Below are positions 1 to 8,232 of a DNA stretch of 52,499 nt, piece after piece (the first letter of the stretch is position 1; each line of letters begins with the position of its first letter). The stretch lies in NCBI GenBank assembly GCA_031289615.1, contig JAITPD010000034.1, positions 1 through 52,499 on the forward strand. Direction: 5' to 3'. The notes under the pieces are model-generated. The model searched no databases. It worked only from the letters and a program-made list of their open reading frames with translations, and was not told where the DNA came from. This stretch comes from Lactobacillaceae bacterium (lineage in GTDB: Bacteria; Bacillota; Bacilli; Lactobacillales; Lactobacillaceae). Made by a program: the position numbers and the translations under genes.

Positions 1-3000
1 TCGCTGGCAGCGGATGTTGCTACGCTTGAAGCACTTGAAGCCACGCTTGAGTCAGCGGTTGCAGTACTTGCGGCAGCTGAAGCTTCACTCGCAATTGAAG
101 CAACGTCTGAATTACCAGGAACTGAGCTTGCAATTGAATCAGCTAATGAGGCTGATGAATTTGCTTCACTTGCTGCATCACTGGCAATTGTTGCTGAACT
201 AGCAGCGGCACTGGCTGATGATGAAGCATCACTTGCTGACTGATCAGCTCCACTTGCGACTGAAGCCACGCTCGTTGAAACCGTTTCTGTAACAGATGCT
301 GCGCTACTTGCTGCGCTTGGAATTGCTGGGTCAACCGAATACGTAACCGTCGCGCTCAAATCTATTGGCGTTGTAGTTGTCGTAGTTGGCAAATCATAAG
401 AAACGCTCGCTTGATCAGCCACATAATTAGTAACAGCTGGTGTATCAACTGTAGCAGGTTCGCTAACCAGAGTATAAGTTGTGATACCAGTCACTTGATC
501 AGTTGCCGTTGTATATTGAACATCTGCACTGACAGCATCCGGTGTATTTGCTCCAGCACCGGTATACGTCACAACAGCCGTCGTCGTCAAAGTGCTATCA
601 ACGATTTTGTGCGTCAAATGAACCGTAATCGTTTGGTCCACGCTGTCATCATCATCGAATGTCGTCGGAGCATCAATCGTGCCAATGACATAGTTGCTCA
701 AGTCCGCTGCACTACCCGTTGTTGACCAGGTTAAAGTGTCGCTAGCTTGGTTGAACGTAATATCAGAATCAGTTGCGCCTGAAACCGACACCCCTGTTGC
801 AACTGTATCACCAGTCGTATCATCGACGTAGACAACGTTGGCAACCTGGGTATCAGCGGTATATGTGACACTCAAAGTTTGCATCGAAGCATCACTAGTA
901 GCGGCCGTATACACACCATTGCTTGATGACCCGATATTATTTGTATCATCGTAAGTTGAATCCGCAGCAATTGCCTCAGACAAAGCAGTGGCTCCGCTGA
1001 ATACAGAACCATTGGCGGCAGTGACGACCGTTGTATAGCCAGACAATGCAAGGCTTGCATCAGTTACACCAGCGAAATTACTGAATGTGCTGTCAGTGAC
1101 TCCTGCTTGACTTGCGGCTAATGACGCTGACGAAGCACCCGGTGCAGTCACATTCAAATTAACCTGTTGATACTCTGGCGTAACTTGAATATAGTAATTA
1201 CCTTGCCAAGTCACGTTACCATCAGCATCGGTCGTTGAAGTCAGATCGTATGCGTTAGTAATGTTAGCAGAACTCAAAGCACCTTGAGGTAATGCAGCAA
1301 TTGTATTACCGTTTGCATCAGTAATCACGCCAGTTGGTTGATACCCAGAGCTAATCAGTCCAGCTTGCATAGCCGCCTGAATAATTTGGCTCTCAGTGGC
1401 AACTCCAGCACTCATATTTTGAATTAACCACAAGAATGAATAGAGACCAGAGCTATCTTTTGCACCATACGAATTGATCAACGCTGCGGCCTGTAGCAAA
1501 GTCGTATCTGTAATGGCTGTAGATACACCGTTGACCACGTTATAAATCGAAATCGTCAGTGGTTGTGCCACATAATTAACCGTAAACGTTTGGGGAGCCG
1601 AGTCCGTATCTCCCGTGTTAGTAGTTTGGTCGTAATATGGGTTGGCGGCCAATGCAGCGGCCAATGTTGGATATGAGCTACCATTGTATGAAACAGTGTA
1701 ATTGTATCCTGTCACTGCTAAATCGGCGTCCGTGATTCCCATTGAAATAGCAGTCGAATCATCAGAGACCGTTGCAGATGCACTGGCCAAAGTTGTTCCT
1801 GCTGTTGCTAATGAAGTATTTCCACCATAAGTTGCCGCTGTACCAACAACGATGCTGGCACTTTCAAATGAACCTGGCAACGGAACGCTGGCAAGTAACA
1901 AGTCAATGTCTTTTTGTGAAGTCGTCGCCGGTGACACCAAAGTATTGTCAGCGTTAACGACGGCACGAATGGCGGTCATCGCTGCTGCAATACTGGTTGC
2001 TACTGAGCTAGTCAAATTCGTCCGAGTTGCAGCCTCACTCAAAGCAGCGTAGTTCGAATTCAAAATCGATCCGTCCACCGCTTGGTAAATAACATCCGTT
2101 GAAGCTTGCCCGTTCAAAGCGCCACTCAAAGTCGTTGTGTAAACTTGGTCAGAGAAAGTTCCAGCCGTTGCGCTCGTCATGCTTGGTGCCGTTGCTTCGA
2201 CCCCAACCGTGACAGTCGTGTTAGTCTCAATGCCCGTCAGATTATCAATGTTTGCCAAGGCCGTCGACATGGTACTAGCAACTTTTTGGAAGTCAGTCGA
2301 CATTTGGTTGAATAAGGTTGTGGTGGCTGCGGTAATCTGATTAGTAGCAGTCGTGGCCACTCCTTGAATTGCTGAAATCAAAATTCCACCAATCGTACTC
2401 AAATCACCAGTATGTGATGTTCCAGTTGGCGTGTTTGCCAAATACAGACTCAAGGTATTAGTAGCATTCGTATACTGATACTGAGCGGCATTCACAGTCT
2501 TGGTCTGAGCAGCTGCAACTTGGTTCAACAATCCAGCGATATACGTATCTTGCGTTGTACCCTTCGCTGCATAAGTTGCTGCCAAGCTAGAAAATTGAGT
2601 TGCATACGACTGGGCCTGAGTGATAACTTGCTGCGAGACAATTTGCACAATCTGGGCTTGAATTCCCAGCATTGCTTGATAAGTCAATGCATTATCGTCC
2701 CCTTTATACCCGTCATACCAAAAGGCAAAGATGTTAGCTACGTACTGAGGAATGACATTTTGTAGATAATTCGTGATTTGATCTTGAATTCCGTTAACCG
2801 CAGCAACTTCATTTTGTACCGCAGCATTAATAGCATCCAAAACAACATCAGTCGGATTAAGTGAATAAGAACCAGTGCCAGCACTCAAAGGCACCGTAAA
2901 AGCAGCCGAGGTTAAGGCGTTAACATTTGCTAACAAACTAGTCAAAGTTGCAGACGCACTTGCGAGAGATGAAGTATCTAATCCCATTCCTGGAACAGAA

Positions 3001-4559
3001 ATATACATACTTCCGGTGCTGGCATAACTCGTGGTAATTGCCATCAATGAACTGTTAGCCAGATAACTAGTAGCAAATGATAAAATGCCACTAAAGAGAC
3101 TTGCCGCACTAGAATTACCTGCGGCTACTGCAGAACTATAGACAGCGGTCATAGAACTTAGTAAAGCAGCTCCACTCGAACTCGTCATGTTAAGGAATGA
3201 GCCACCGATATAACTAGAAACAGCAGTACTATTATTCAAATTAGCTGCATTACTCGTCAAATCGGTAGTCATCTGACTGACCGCAGAAGCTGGAGCGGAC
3301 GTTAAGGATGCCACGCTCGCTGGGTCTGCAGTCAAAGATACCTGCACAATCGCTGCTCCACTTCCAGTGACCAAGGCAGCATACGAAGATGATGCAGAAG
3401 CCGCAGAATTATAAGCAGATTGAGCTGATGCCAATGATGCTTGAGCTTGGGAATTAAAGAGGCTAGCGGCCGAGGCGTTGTAAATCTGCATTCCAGCGGC
3501 AAGGGATTGCCCATTACCAAAGTATGAATTCTTCCAAGCCATCAATGCTGCATAGTTAGAATCACTTGTTGTCGAAACTAAGGCATAAGTTGACCCATTA
3601 TATGCATATGAGACTGCCATTGAAGCTGCTGTATATGCGGAAGTGAAATTACCTGCCGCAAAATATGAATTGGCAGCAGTGACTTGAGCAACTTCACTCG
3701 CCAAATGATTAGAACTACCCATTGAAGCCAAAACAGCAGCTGCCGTTGAAGATTCTGGTCCGATATACGTTTGCCACACAGCCGCCGTTGAAGCCGCCGC
3801 CGAAGAAGCATTCGCCAAAACCAGCGCCAACGAAGCCGCTGCTGAAGACAATGCTGTCATCGAGTCATTCGTCAAAACCACCGTCGTTCCACCAACCGTG
3901 GTCGCCGTCGTTTGTCCGGCCGAATTCGTTCCGTACGAAATACCGGCAATGCTGTCGCTCGTTGATGGCAACGACACATTTATCGTTTCACTACTGGTTG
4001 CCGCACCCGAAGATGAAGCTGAGGTCGTAATGTCAATCCCAGTTGTTGCAGAACTGCTAGCGTTAACATCAACCGTAATTGCACCTTGATCATTGGCATC
4101 ACTCGCCGTGCTTGTTGTGGCACTTGAAGAATCGCCAACAATTGGCGCAGCAGATGCCGCCGAAGAACCAGTGCTAGCAATACTTGTCCAGTCACTGCTT
4201 GCTGCAGCACTACTTACTGCGCTTGAAACATCGCTCGCGATACTTGATGCAGTTGAGTTGGCGCTTGAGCCAGATGAATTTCCGTTAGCCGTAGTTGTGT
4301 TCGCAGCTGCAGCAGACAATGTCACGGTGTCTCCTTGCGTCGCCGAGTTATCGGTCGCAGTGACGTCACCAGAAATTGTATCGGCGCTCACGATGCCAGC
4401 AGCATTGCCAGCGAATCCCGCACCAATGACAACAGACAGCGCCGTCAATCCAGCCGCTACCCATTTCTTACCATCTTTATACATCTTAACGCGATGCTTA
4501 GCCTGGAATTCCTGCTCAGTTTCATCGACCCGATGCGTGTAATTATTTTTATTTTTCAT
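1..4559 (-). CDS. Serine-rich repeat adhesin (SRRP), KxYKxGKxW signal peptide, 3' end outside window
   Basis: This frame stays open from the ATG at 4559 to the left edge, giving about 1519 residues with the C-terminus missing. The N-terminus carries KMYKDGKKW (residues 26-34), a KxYKxGKxW motif typical of serine-rich repeat proteins exported by the accessory Sec route. A hydrophobic stretch and a likely cleavage site near VSADT (about residue 60) follow. Residues about 80-155 are Ser/Ala/Thr-rich (first SRR). A long Ala/Ser/Thr-rich helical region comes next, then two related repeats ending in VNYVAQ and VTYTAD (about 930-995 and 1160-1237). A Mub B2/MucBP-like module (YVDDTTG, about 1236-1320) and a second Mub-like unit (TYTGAGANTPD, to about 1408) precede a second Ser-rich region that runs to the edge. 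The start overlaps the stop of the upstream glycosyltransferase (ATGA), which implies translational coupling and glycosylation of this protein. An LPxTG anchor would be expected further left but cannot be seen. Confidence 0.9.
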   Translation of the reverse strand, partial: MKNKNNYTHRVDETEQEFQAKHRVKMYKDGKKWVAAGLTALSVVIGAGFAGNAAGIVSADTISGDVTATDNSATQGDTVTLSAAAANTTTANGNSSGSSANSTASSIASDVSSAVSSAAASSDWTSIASTGSSAASAAPIVGDSSSATTSTASDANDQGAITVDVNASSSATTGIDITTSASSSGAATSSETINVSLPSTSDSIAGISYGTNSAGQTTATTVGGTTVVLTNDSMTALSSAAASLALVLANASSAAASTAAVWQTYIGPESSTAAAVLASMGSSNHLASEVAQVTAANSYFAAGNFTSAYTAASMAVSYAYNGSTYALVSTTSDSNYAALMAWKNSYFGNGQSLAAGMQIYNASAASLFNSQAQASLASAQSAYNSAASASSSYAALVTGSGAAIVQVSLTADPASVASLTSAPASAVSQMTTDLTSNAANLNNSTAVSSYIGGSFLNMTSSSGAALLSSMTAVYSSAVAAGNSSAASLFSGILSFATSYLANSSLMAITTSYASTGSMYISVPGMGLDTSSLASASATLTSLLANVNALTSAAFTVPLSAGTGSYSLNPTDVVLDAINAAVQNEVAAVNGIQDQITNYLQNVIPQYVANIFAFWYDGYKGDDNALTYQAMLGIQAQIVQIVSQQVITQAQSYATQFSSLAATYAAKGTTQDTYIAGLLNQVAAAQTKTVNAAQYQYTNATNTLSLYLANTPTGTSHTGDLSTIGGILISAIQGVATTATNQITAATTTLFNQMSTDFQKVASTMSTALANIDNLTGIETNTTVTVGVEATAPSMTSATAGTFSDQVYTTTLSGALNGQASTDVIYQAVDGSILNSNYAALSEAATRTNLTSSVATSIAAAMTAIRAVVNADNTLVSPATTSQKDIDLLLASVPLPGSFESASIVVGTAATYGGNTSLATAGTTLASASATVSDDSTAISMGITDADLAVTGYNYTVSYNGSSYPTLAAALAANPYYDQTTNTGDTDSAPQTFTVNYVAQPLTISIYNVVNGVSTAITDTTLLQAAALINSYGAKDSSGLYSFLWLIQNMSAGVATESQIIQAAMQAGLISSGYQPTGVITDANGNTIAALPQGALSSANITNAYDLTSTTDADGNVTWQGNYYIQVTPEYQQVNLNVTAPGASSASLAASQAGVTDSTFSNFAGVTDASLALSGYTTVVTAANGSVFSGATALSEAIAADSTYDDTNNIGSSSNGVYTAATSDASMQTLSVTYTADTQVANVVYVDDTTGDTVATGVSVSGATDSDITFNQASDTLTWSTTGSAADLSNYVIGTIDAPTTFDDDDSVDQTITVHLTHKIVDSTLTTTAVVTYTGAGANTPDAVSADVQYTTATDQVTGITTYTLVSEPATVDTPAVTNYVADQASVSYDLPTTTTTTPIDLSATVTYSVDPAIPSAASSAASVTETVSTSVASVASGADQSASDASSSASAAASSATIASDAASEANSSASLADSIASSVPGNSDVASIASEASAAASTATADSSVASSASSVATSAAS

Positions 4560-6112
4560 ATTTTTGCCCCGATTCCCCTGCTCTTGACTAATGATCCATC
4601 AACCACACCAGTCTGTTGCCAAGCATTCCATTGTTTCTCAGCATTGTAATCTTTAGCCGTGGCATACGCGCCATCCGAAAGTTGTTGCGCTAAGTCTACA
4701 TCATTAAACATATTAATAATTGCATCAGCCGCTGCATCAAACTTTCCAGCTTCAATTAGATAACCATTTTCATTAGTCTTAACAACGTCTCTTGCGCCAT
4801 AATTCACGTTATACACAACTGCTGGCAATCCAAAGCTCATTCCTTCTAGCACGCTCATACCAAATGCTTCTCCAGTTGAGGTTTGCAAAAGAACTTGGGC
4901 GTCTAACAATGCTTTGTTGCGTTCTTCACCAATCGCATAATTAGCAAAAGTTACAGCTTCTTTCAAACCAGCATTTTCGATTTTAGTTTCCAAATCTTTC
5001 CGCAAATCTTGATCAGTCCCATATCCACGGAATTCCAAAGTCGCATCCGGAATTGCTTGCTTGACCTTGTTAAACACGCGAATCGCATGCTCCGGCCGCT
5101 TTTCAGCTGAGAGCCGGCTGTAATAAATAATCTTGTGCTCTGTCCGTTTGTTCAAAGTAACTTTTTCGCGTTGCAAGACATCTTCATCAATAAACGTATC
5201 TGGAACAGTGATAAATGTTTGCTTTGGATAACGCTTGGTTAAATCAGTTCGTTGCTCTTCTGTCGCAACCAACACGCCATGGAAGGCTTTTGCATATTCA
5301 CCAAAGAGTGGCTCAAACGCTGGCAACAACTTACCACGAACCGGATTAGTTGGATCCGCCGTGTGAACCCCATGCAGCGCTTGCCATTTACCAGTCGAAC
5401 CAACGACGCGCGCAATTGGATCGATCAAGTTTAGCCGGTCATTGATAATCGTACCCGGCGTTTGTTTCATGATTTCATTCATAAAGAACGTAAATAATTC
5501 GTCTTCAGAATTAAAGCGGAACACCTGACCTTGATAATCGTAAACCTTCCACATCGTTGGAAACCGTTGACCATTCACATCCATATGAATAATTTCAAGT
5601 TTCGTCGCTCCGGTCGGGCTAAAGAAACGTTGCGTTCCGATTTGCCCATCTGGATGATAAAAATTAGTTGATGACTTGAAACCACGATAATCCCACATGT
5701 CAGTCGCAACCATGTTTTCAAAGCGATCATAATAGTCAATCGAATGCACCATCCCAATCGTACCAGACATGATGTGCGCCTTTGCAACGATGCGCCCGTG
5801 ATGCTTCACAACTGAAGTATTTGGATCAAGCGCTTCGATATGGTCCTCGCTCTTGTCAATCGCTGTGATATAACGCACATTCGCTGGGGCGCCAACATAA
5901 TCCACTGCGTCTTGAAAAAAATCATACATATTGATAGCTTGGTCACTTGTCAAATTCAAATGAAGCAAACCTTGTGAAAAGCTGTTGTTGTAATTGCGTG
6001 CAACATATTTAGCAGGAACGCCATTTAAATTAAATAACTGCGTCCGCTTACCTTGCGAGAATTCAGTCCCAGAGTTCAGTCCGAAAATATTTTCACTTGT
6101 AAAATAAAACAT
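4556..6112 (-). CDS. SRRP glycosyltransferase, GtfA/GtfB type (DUF1975 + GT4), second of pair
   Basis: This 518-residue cytoplasmic protein starts with SGTEFSQGKR (residues 14-23), the acceptor-side opening typical of the DUF1975/TarM-like and GtfA families. A beta-rich add-on domain follows (about 60-200), then a GT-B fold. Catalytic features of GT4 retaining transferases are visible: R333 and K338 in SRLSAEK, and an EX7E motif at E415/E423 (EAFGMSVLE). In streptococci GtfA and GtfB together add GlcNAc to Ser/Thr of SRRPs, with GtfB acting as a non-catalytic chaperone. Here the chaperone-like partner is hard to pick because both genes keep the motif. The ATG follows a GAGGAGG site inside the end of the preceding gene, and the stop overlaps the SRRP start. 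The sugar donor cannot be told from sequence. Confidence 0.85.
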   Translation of the reverse strand: MFYFTSENIFGLNSGTEFSQGKRTQLFNLNGVPAKYVARNYNNSFSQGLLHLNLTSDQAINMYDFFQDAVDYVGAPANVRYITAIDKSEDHIEALDPNTSVVKHHGRIVAKAHIMSGTIGMVHSIDYYDRFENMVATDMWDYRGFKSSTNFYHPDGQIGTQRFFSPTGATKLEIIHMDVNGQRFPTMWKVYDYQGQVFRFNSEDELFTFFMNEIMKQTPGTIINDRLNLIDPIARVVGSTGKWQALHGVHTADPTNPVRGKLLPAFEPLFGEYAKAFHGVLVATEEQRTDLTKRYPKQTFITVPDTFIDEDVLQREKVTLNKRTEHKIIYYSRLSAEKRPEHAIRVFNKVKQAIPDATLEFRGYGTDQDLRKDLETKIENAGLKEAVTFANYAIGEERNKALLDAQVLLQTSTGEAFGMSVLEGMSFGLPAVVYNVNYGARDVVKTNENGYLIEAGKFDAAADAIINMFNDVDLAQQLSDGAYATAKDYNAEKQWNAWQQTGVVDGSLVKSRGIGAKI

Positions 6113-6114
6113 GG

Positions 6115-7734
6115 CTATCCCTCCTCGCTTAATCCGGCCGTAATTGGCGCCTTATAGTGTTTAACCTTGTCAGCCCAGCTATCTTGCGCATCAGCCAATA
6201 ATTCTTGCCATGCGTGCCAGACATTTGTTTCTGAATAACGCTTAGCTAATTCATACGATTGATCTGACATTTCTTGCATTTTATCTGGATCAGAGAACAG
6301 CTCAACTAGCTTGTCTGCCACCGCTTCATAGTCATTGTACGGAACCACATACCCATTTTCGCCGTCTACAATAATTTCGTTAGGCCCGTAGTTAACGTCA
6401 TACGTCACACCAACATCACCTTGTGAAATAGCTTCCATGATTGATAAGTTGAACCCTTCCATAATAGAAGTTAGTCCAAAAATCTGGGCATCCTTTTCAA
6501 CTGCTGCGACGTCTGTTGTATAATCGTGAACCGTCACGGCATCCGCAAGATCGTATTCTTCAATCGCTTCGGTCACATTGCGCATGGCCACGAAGTTATC
6601 AGTTCCATCTTTATATCCGTACAAATCAAGGGTAATCTCTGGAACCTTTTTCTTGGCAATTCCAACAGCTTTCGTCAAATCAGCCAAACGCTTCTCTGGC
6701 GCGATTCGAGCAAGAGCAACAACTTTTCCAAATGTTCGATCCTTCATAGGAATCCGTGGTTCATCAAAATGTGCATCCGGAACAACACCAACTGGAATCG
6801 TGAACAATTTAGTTTGTGGTTGGAAACGTGATTGAACGTCATCGTTTTGCTTTTGTGTGGCAGAAATCACAGCGTCATATTGATTGATATTTGTCAGCGG
6901 GAATTCGTAATTGTTATTCATGACAGAATGCATCGTTTCTTGTGAATCTGCCGCATGCGAATTGTGCAAATGCATCACAGTGTAGGCTGGACGATCAAGC
7001 TTCAAAACACTCCAGTCAGCCAGGTGAGTTCGGTCGAGCACAAACAAGTTTGGCTCATCAGCTCGCCAATAATCTGCATTAATCTCGTTAATGAAATGCG
7101 CCGTCAGTTCTTCAATCGTGTCAAATAGATAAACAGCGCCATCTTTAGCGTTCAAGCGCCATCCTGATTTTTGGAAAGTTCCAGCAGCTGAACTTTTATT
7201 AAATGTTTCCAAAACCACGCGTCCATCTGGAGTTGACCATGTTTCCGTTCCAATGCGATTGTCTGGCGTATACCATTGCGTCAATGAGACGAACCCGCGC
7301 CGGTCATATTGTTCAACGGCGTAAAGATTTCCAAAGCCGTCAAATAATTCTGTCGACAAAACTTGTTTATTTTCATCATCCGGAAAATAATTGATGCGTG
7401 CAAGAATCTGATCTTCCTTTGGGCCGTATGCCACGTAGCGATTTGCGTCAGGTTCATGGTCTAGCTTGATGACAGGAACCCCAAATTTAAGTTCTTGGGC
7501 AACCAACACTTTTTGCGTAAACGTTTCTGTTTCTTGATAATAGTCAAACATCGACAGAACTTCTGAATCTAGCAGACCTGTCGCAGTTGTATTTGTATGT
7601 AACATTGGATCCCAATCACGAACGACAATCTTAAAAGGCGTCTGGTGATCACGAAAAAGCTTAGCCCGCTTTAATTGAGCATGCTCGATCCCAGATTTTT
7701 GTTTTTGCATGTTAGCATTCATAAAAAAGTTCAT
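6115..7734 (-). CDS. SRRP glycosyltransferase, GtfA/GtfB type (DUF1975 + GT4), first of pair
   Basis: This 539-residue protein is a paralogue of the next gene and opens with NANMQKQKSGIEHAQLKR, the same SGxEhxQ pattern. A DUF1975-like beta-sheet region (about 75-215) is inserted before the C-terminal Rossmann half. Catalytic GT4 residues are present: R343 and K348 in ARIAPEK, and EX7E at E426/E434 (EGFNLSIME). Its ATG is preceded by TGGAGAA, and only 2 bases separate its stop from the next start. With the downstream gene it probably forms the complex that O-glycosylates the SRRP in the cytoplasm before export. An alternative is a wall teichoic acid glycosyltransferase of the TagE/TarM type, which shares the fold, but coupling to the SRRP favours the adhesin as target. 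Confidence 0.85.
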   Translation of the reverse strand: MNFFMNANMQKQKSGIEHAQLKRAKLFRDHQTPFKIVVRDWDPMLHTNTTATGLLDSEVLSMFDYYQETETFTQKVLVAQELKFGVPVIKLDHEPDANRYVAYGPKEDQILARINYFPDDENKQVLSTELFDGFGNLYAVEQYDRRGFVSLTQWYTPDNRIGTETWSTPDGRVVLETFNKSSAAGTFQKSGWRLNAKDGAVYLFDTIEELTAHFINEINADYWRADEPNLFVLDRTHLADWSVLKLDRPAYTVMHLHNSHAADSQETMHSVMNNNYEFPLTNINQYDAVISATQKQNDDVQSRFQPQTKLFTIPVGVVPDAHFDEPRIPMKDRTFGKVVALARIAPEKRLADLTKAVGIAKKKVPEITLDLYGYKDGTDNFVAMRNVTEAIEEYDLADAVTVHDYTTDVAAVEKDAQIFGLTSIMEGFNLSIMEAISQGDVGVTYDVNYGPNEIIVDGENGYVVPYNDYEAVADKLVELFSDPDKMQEMSDQSYELAKRYSETNVWHAWQELLADAQDSWADKVKHYKAPITAGLSEEG

Positions 7735-7788
7735 ATTTTTTCTCCATTAGTTCGAAAACGTCTAGACCAATTTTGTATCATTATTTTA

Positions 7789-7818
7789 ATAATACAGGAT
7801 TTATATTCTACTTACCAA
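7789..7818 (-). promoter_or_regulatory. Possible promoter of the glycosyltransferase-SRRP operon
   Basis: On the minus strand TTGGTA is followed after 18 bases by TATTAT, about 55 bases before the first start codon. The spacing is acceptable but both boxes deviate from consensus, and the region is so AT-rich that chance matches are likely. Confidence 0.35.
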
Positions 7819-8181
7819 TAATAAGTCTTATTGATTCGGCTAGTAAAATGATTTACAATTTATTAAAACAATATATATATATATATATATCAATACACTT
7901 GTAATTGACTTTATGCCTAACATGACAAGATTAAGCATATTTGTAACATAAAGGGTGTTTAAAACCGTTTTCATAATTGCCAGAATTTTCGACACTTCAG
8001 GCTATGTCTACATATTAATGATTTTGTGTGACTTTTTTTGTAAATTTCGGTGATAATATTTATGTAATATAGTTTTAATATTTTGGCTTGAGAAAACGTC
8101 TTGGTAATTTTTCATACTCGCGGGACTGACCTGTGATGCATTTTTTCATACTTCTGCTCGTTTTCATACATCATTCGCAAC

Positions 8182-8211
8182 AAAAAAGATCGTACCTAAC
8201 TTGGCACGACC
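8182..8211 (-). terminator. Rho-independent terminator after the S8 protease
   Basis: On the minus strand GGTCGTGCC pairs with GGTACGATC over 9 bp (two G-U pairs) around a 6-base loop. A run of six U follows. It lies about 20 bases after the protease stop codon. Confidence 0.85.
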
Positions 8212-8232
8212 CTTTATTAGTTAAATCATCAT

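Larger units (their letters stand above)
7735..8232. other. AT-rich intergenic region between the protease and the SRRP operon
   Basis: No open frame of note on either strand. It holds the protease terminator at its right end (8182-8211), a perfect (AT)10 dinucleotide run at 7871-7890, and three copies of TTTTCATAC (8109-8117, 8143-8151, 8161-8169). A weak promoter for the SRRP operon lies at the left end. Confidence 0.6.

Noticed and set aside
1-4559. Repeat-rich region at the left edge as a CRISPR array or satellite
   Set aside because: The repetition is of Ser/Ala/Thr codons in an open frame, with no equal-length spacers or constant repeats.
7871-7890. (AT)10 run as a regulatory or recombination element
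   Set aside because: A simple dinucleotide run in AT-rich non-coding DNA. Nothing links it to a function.
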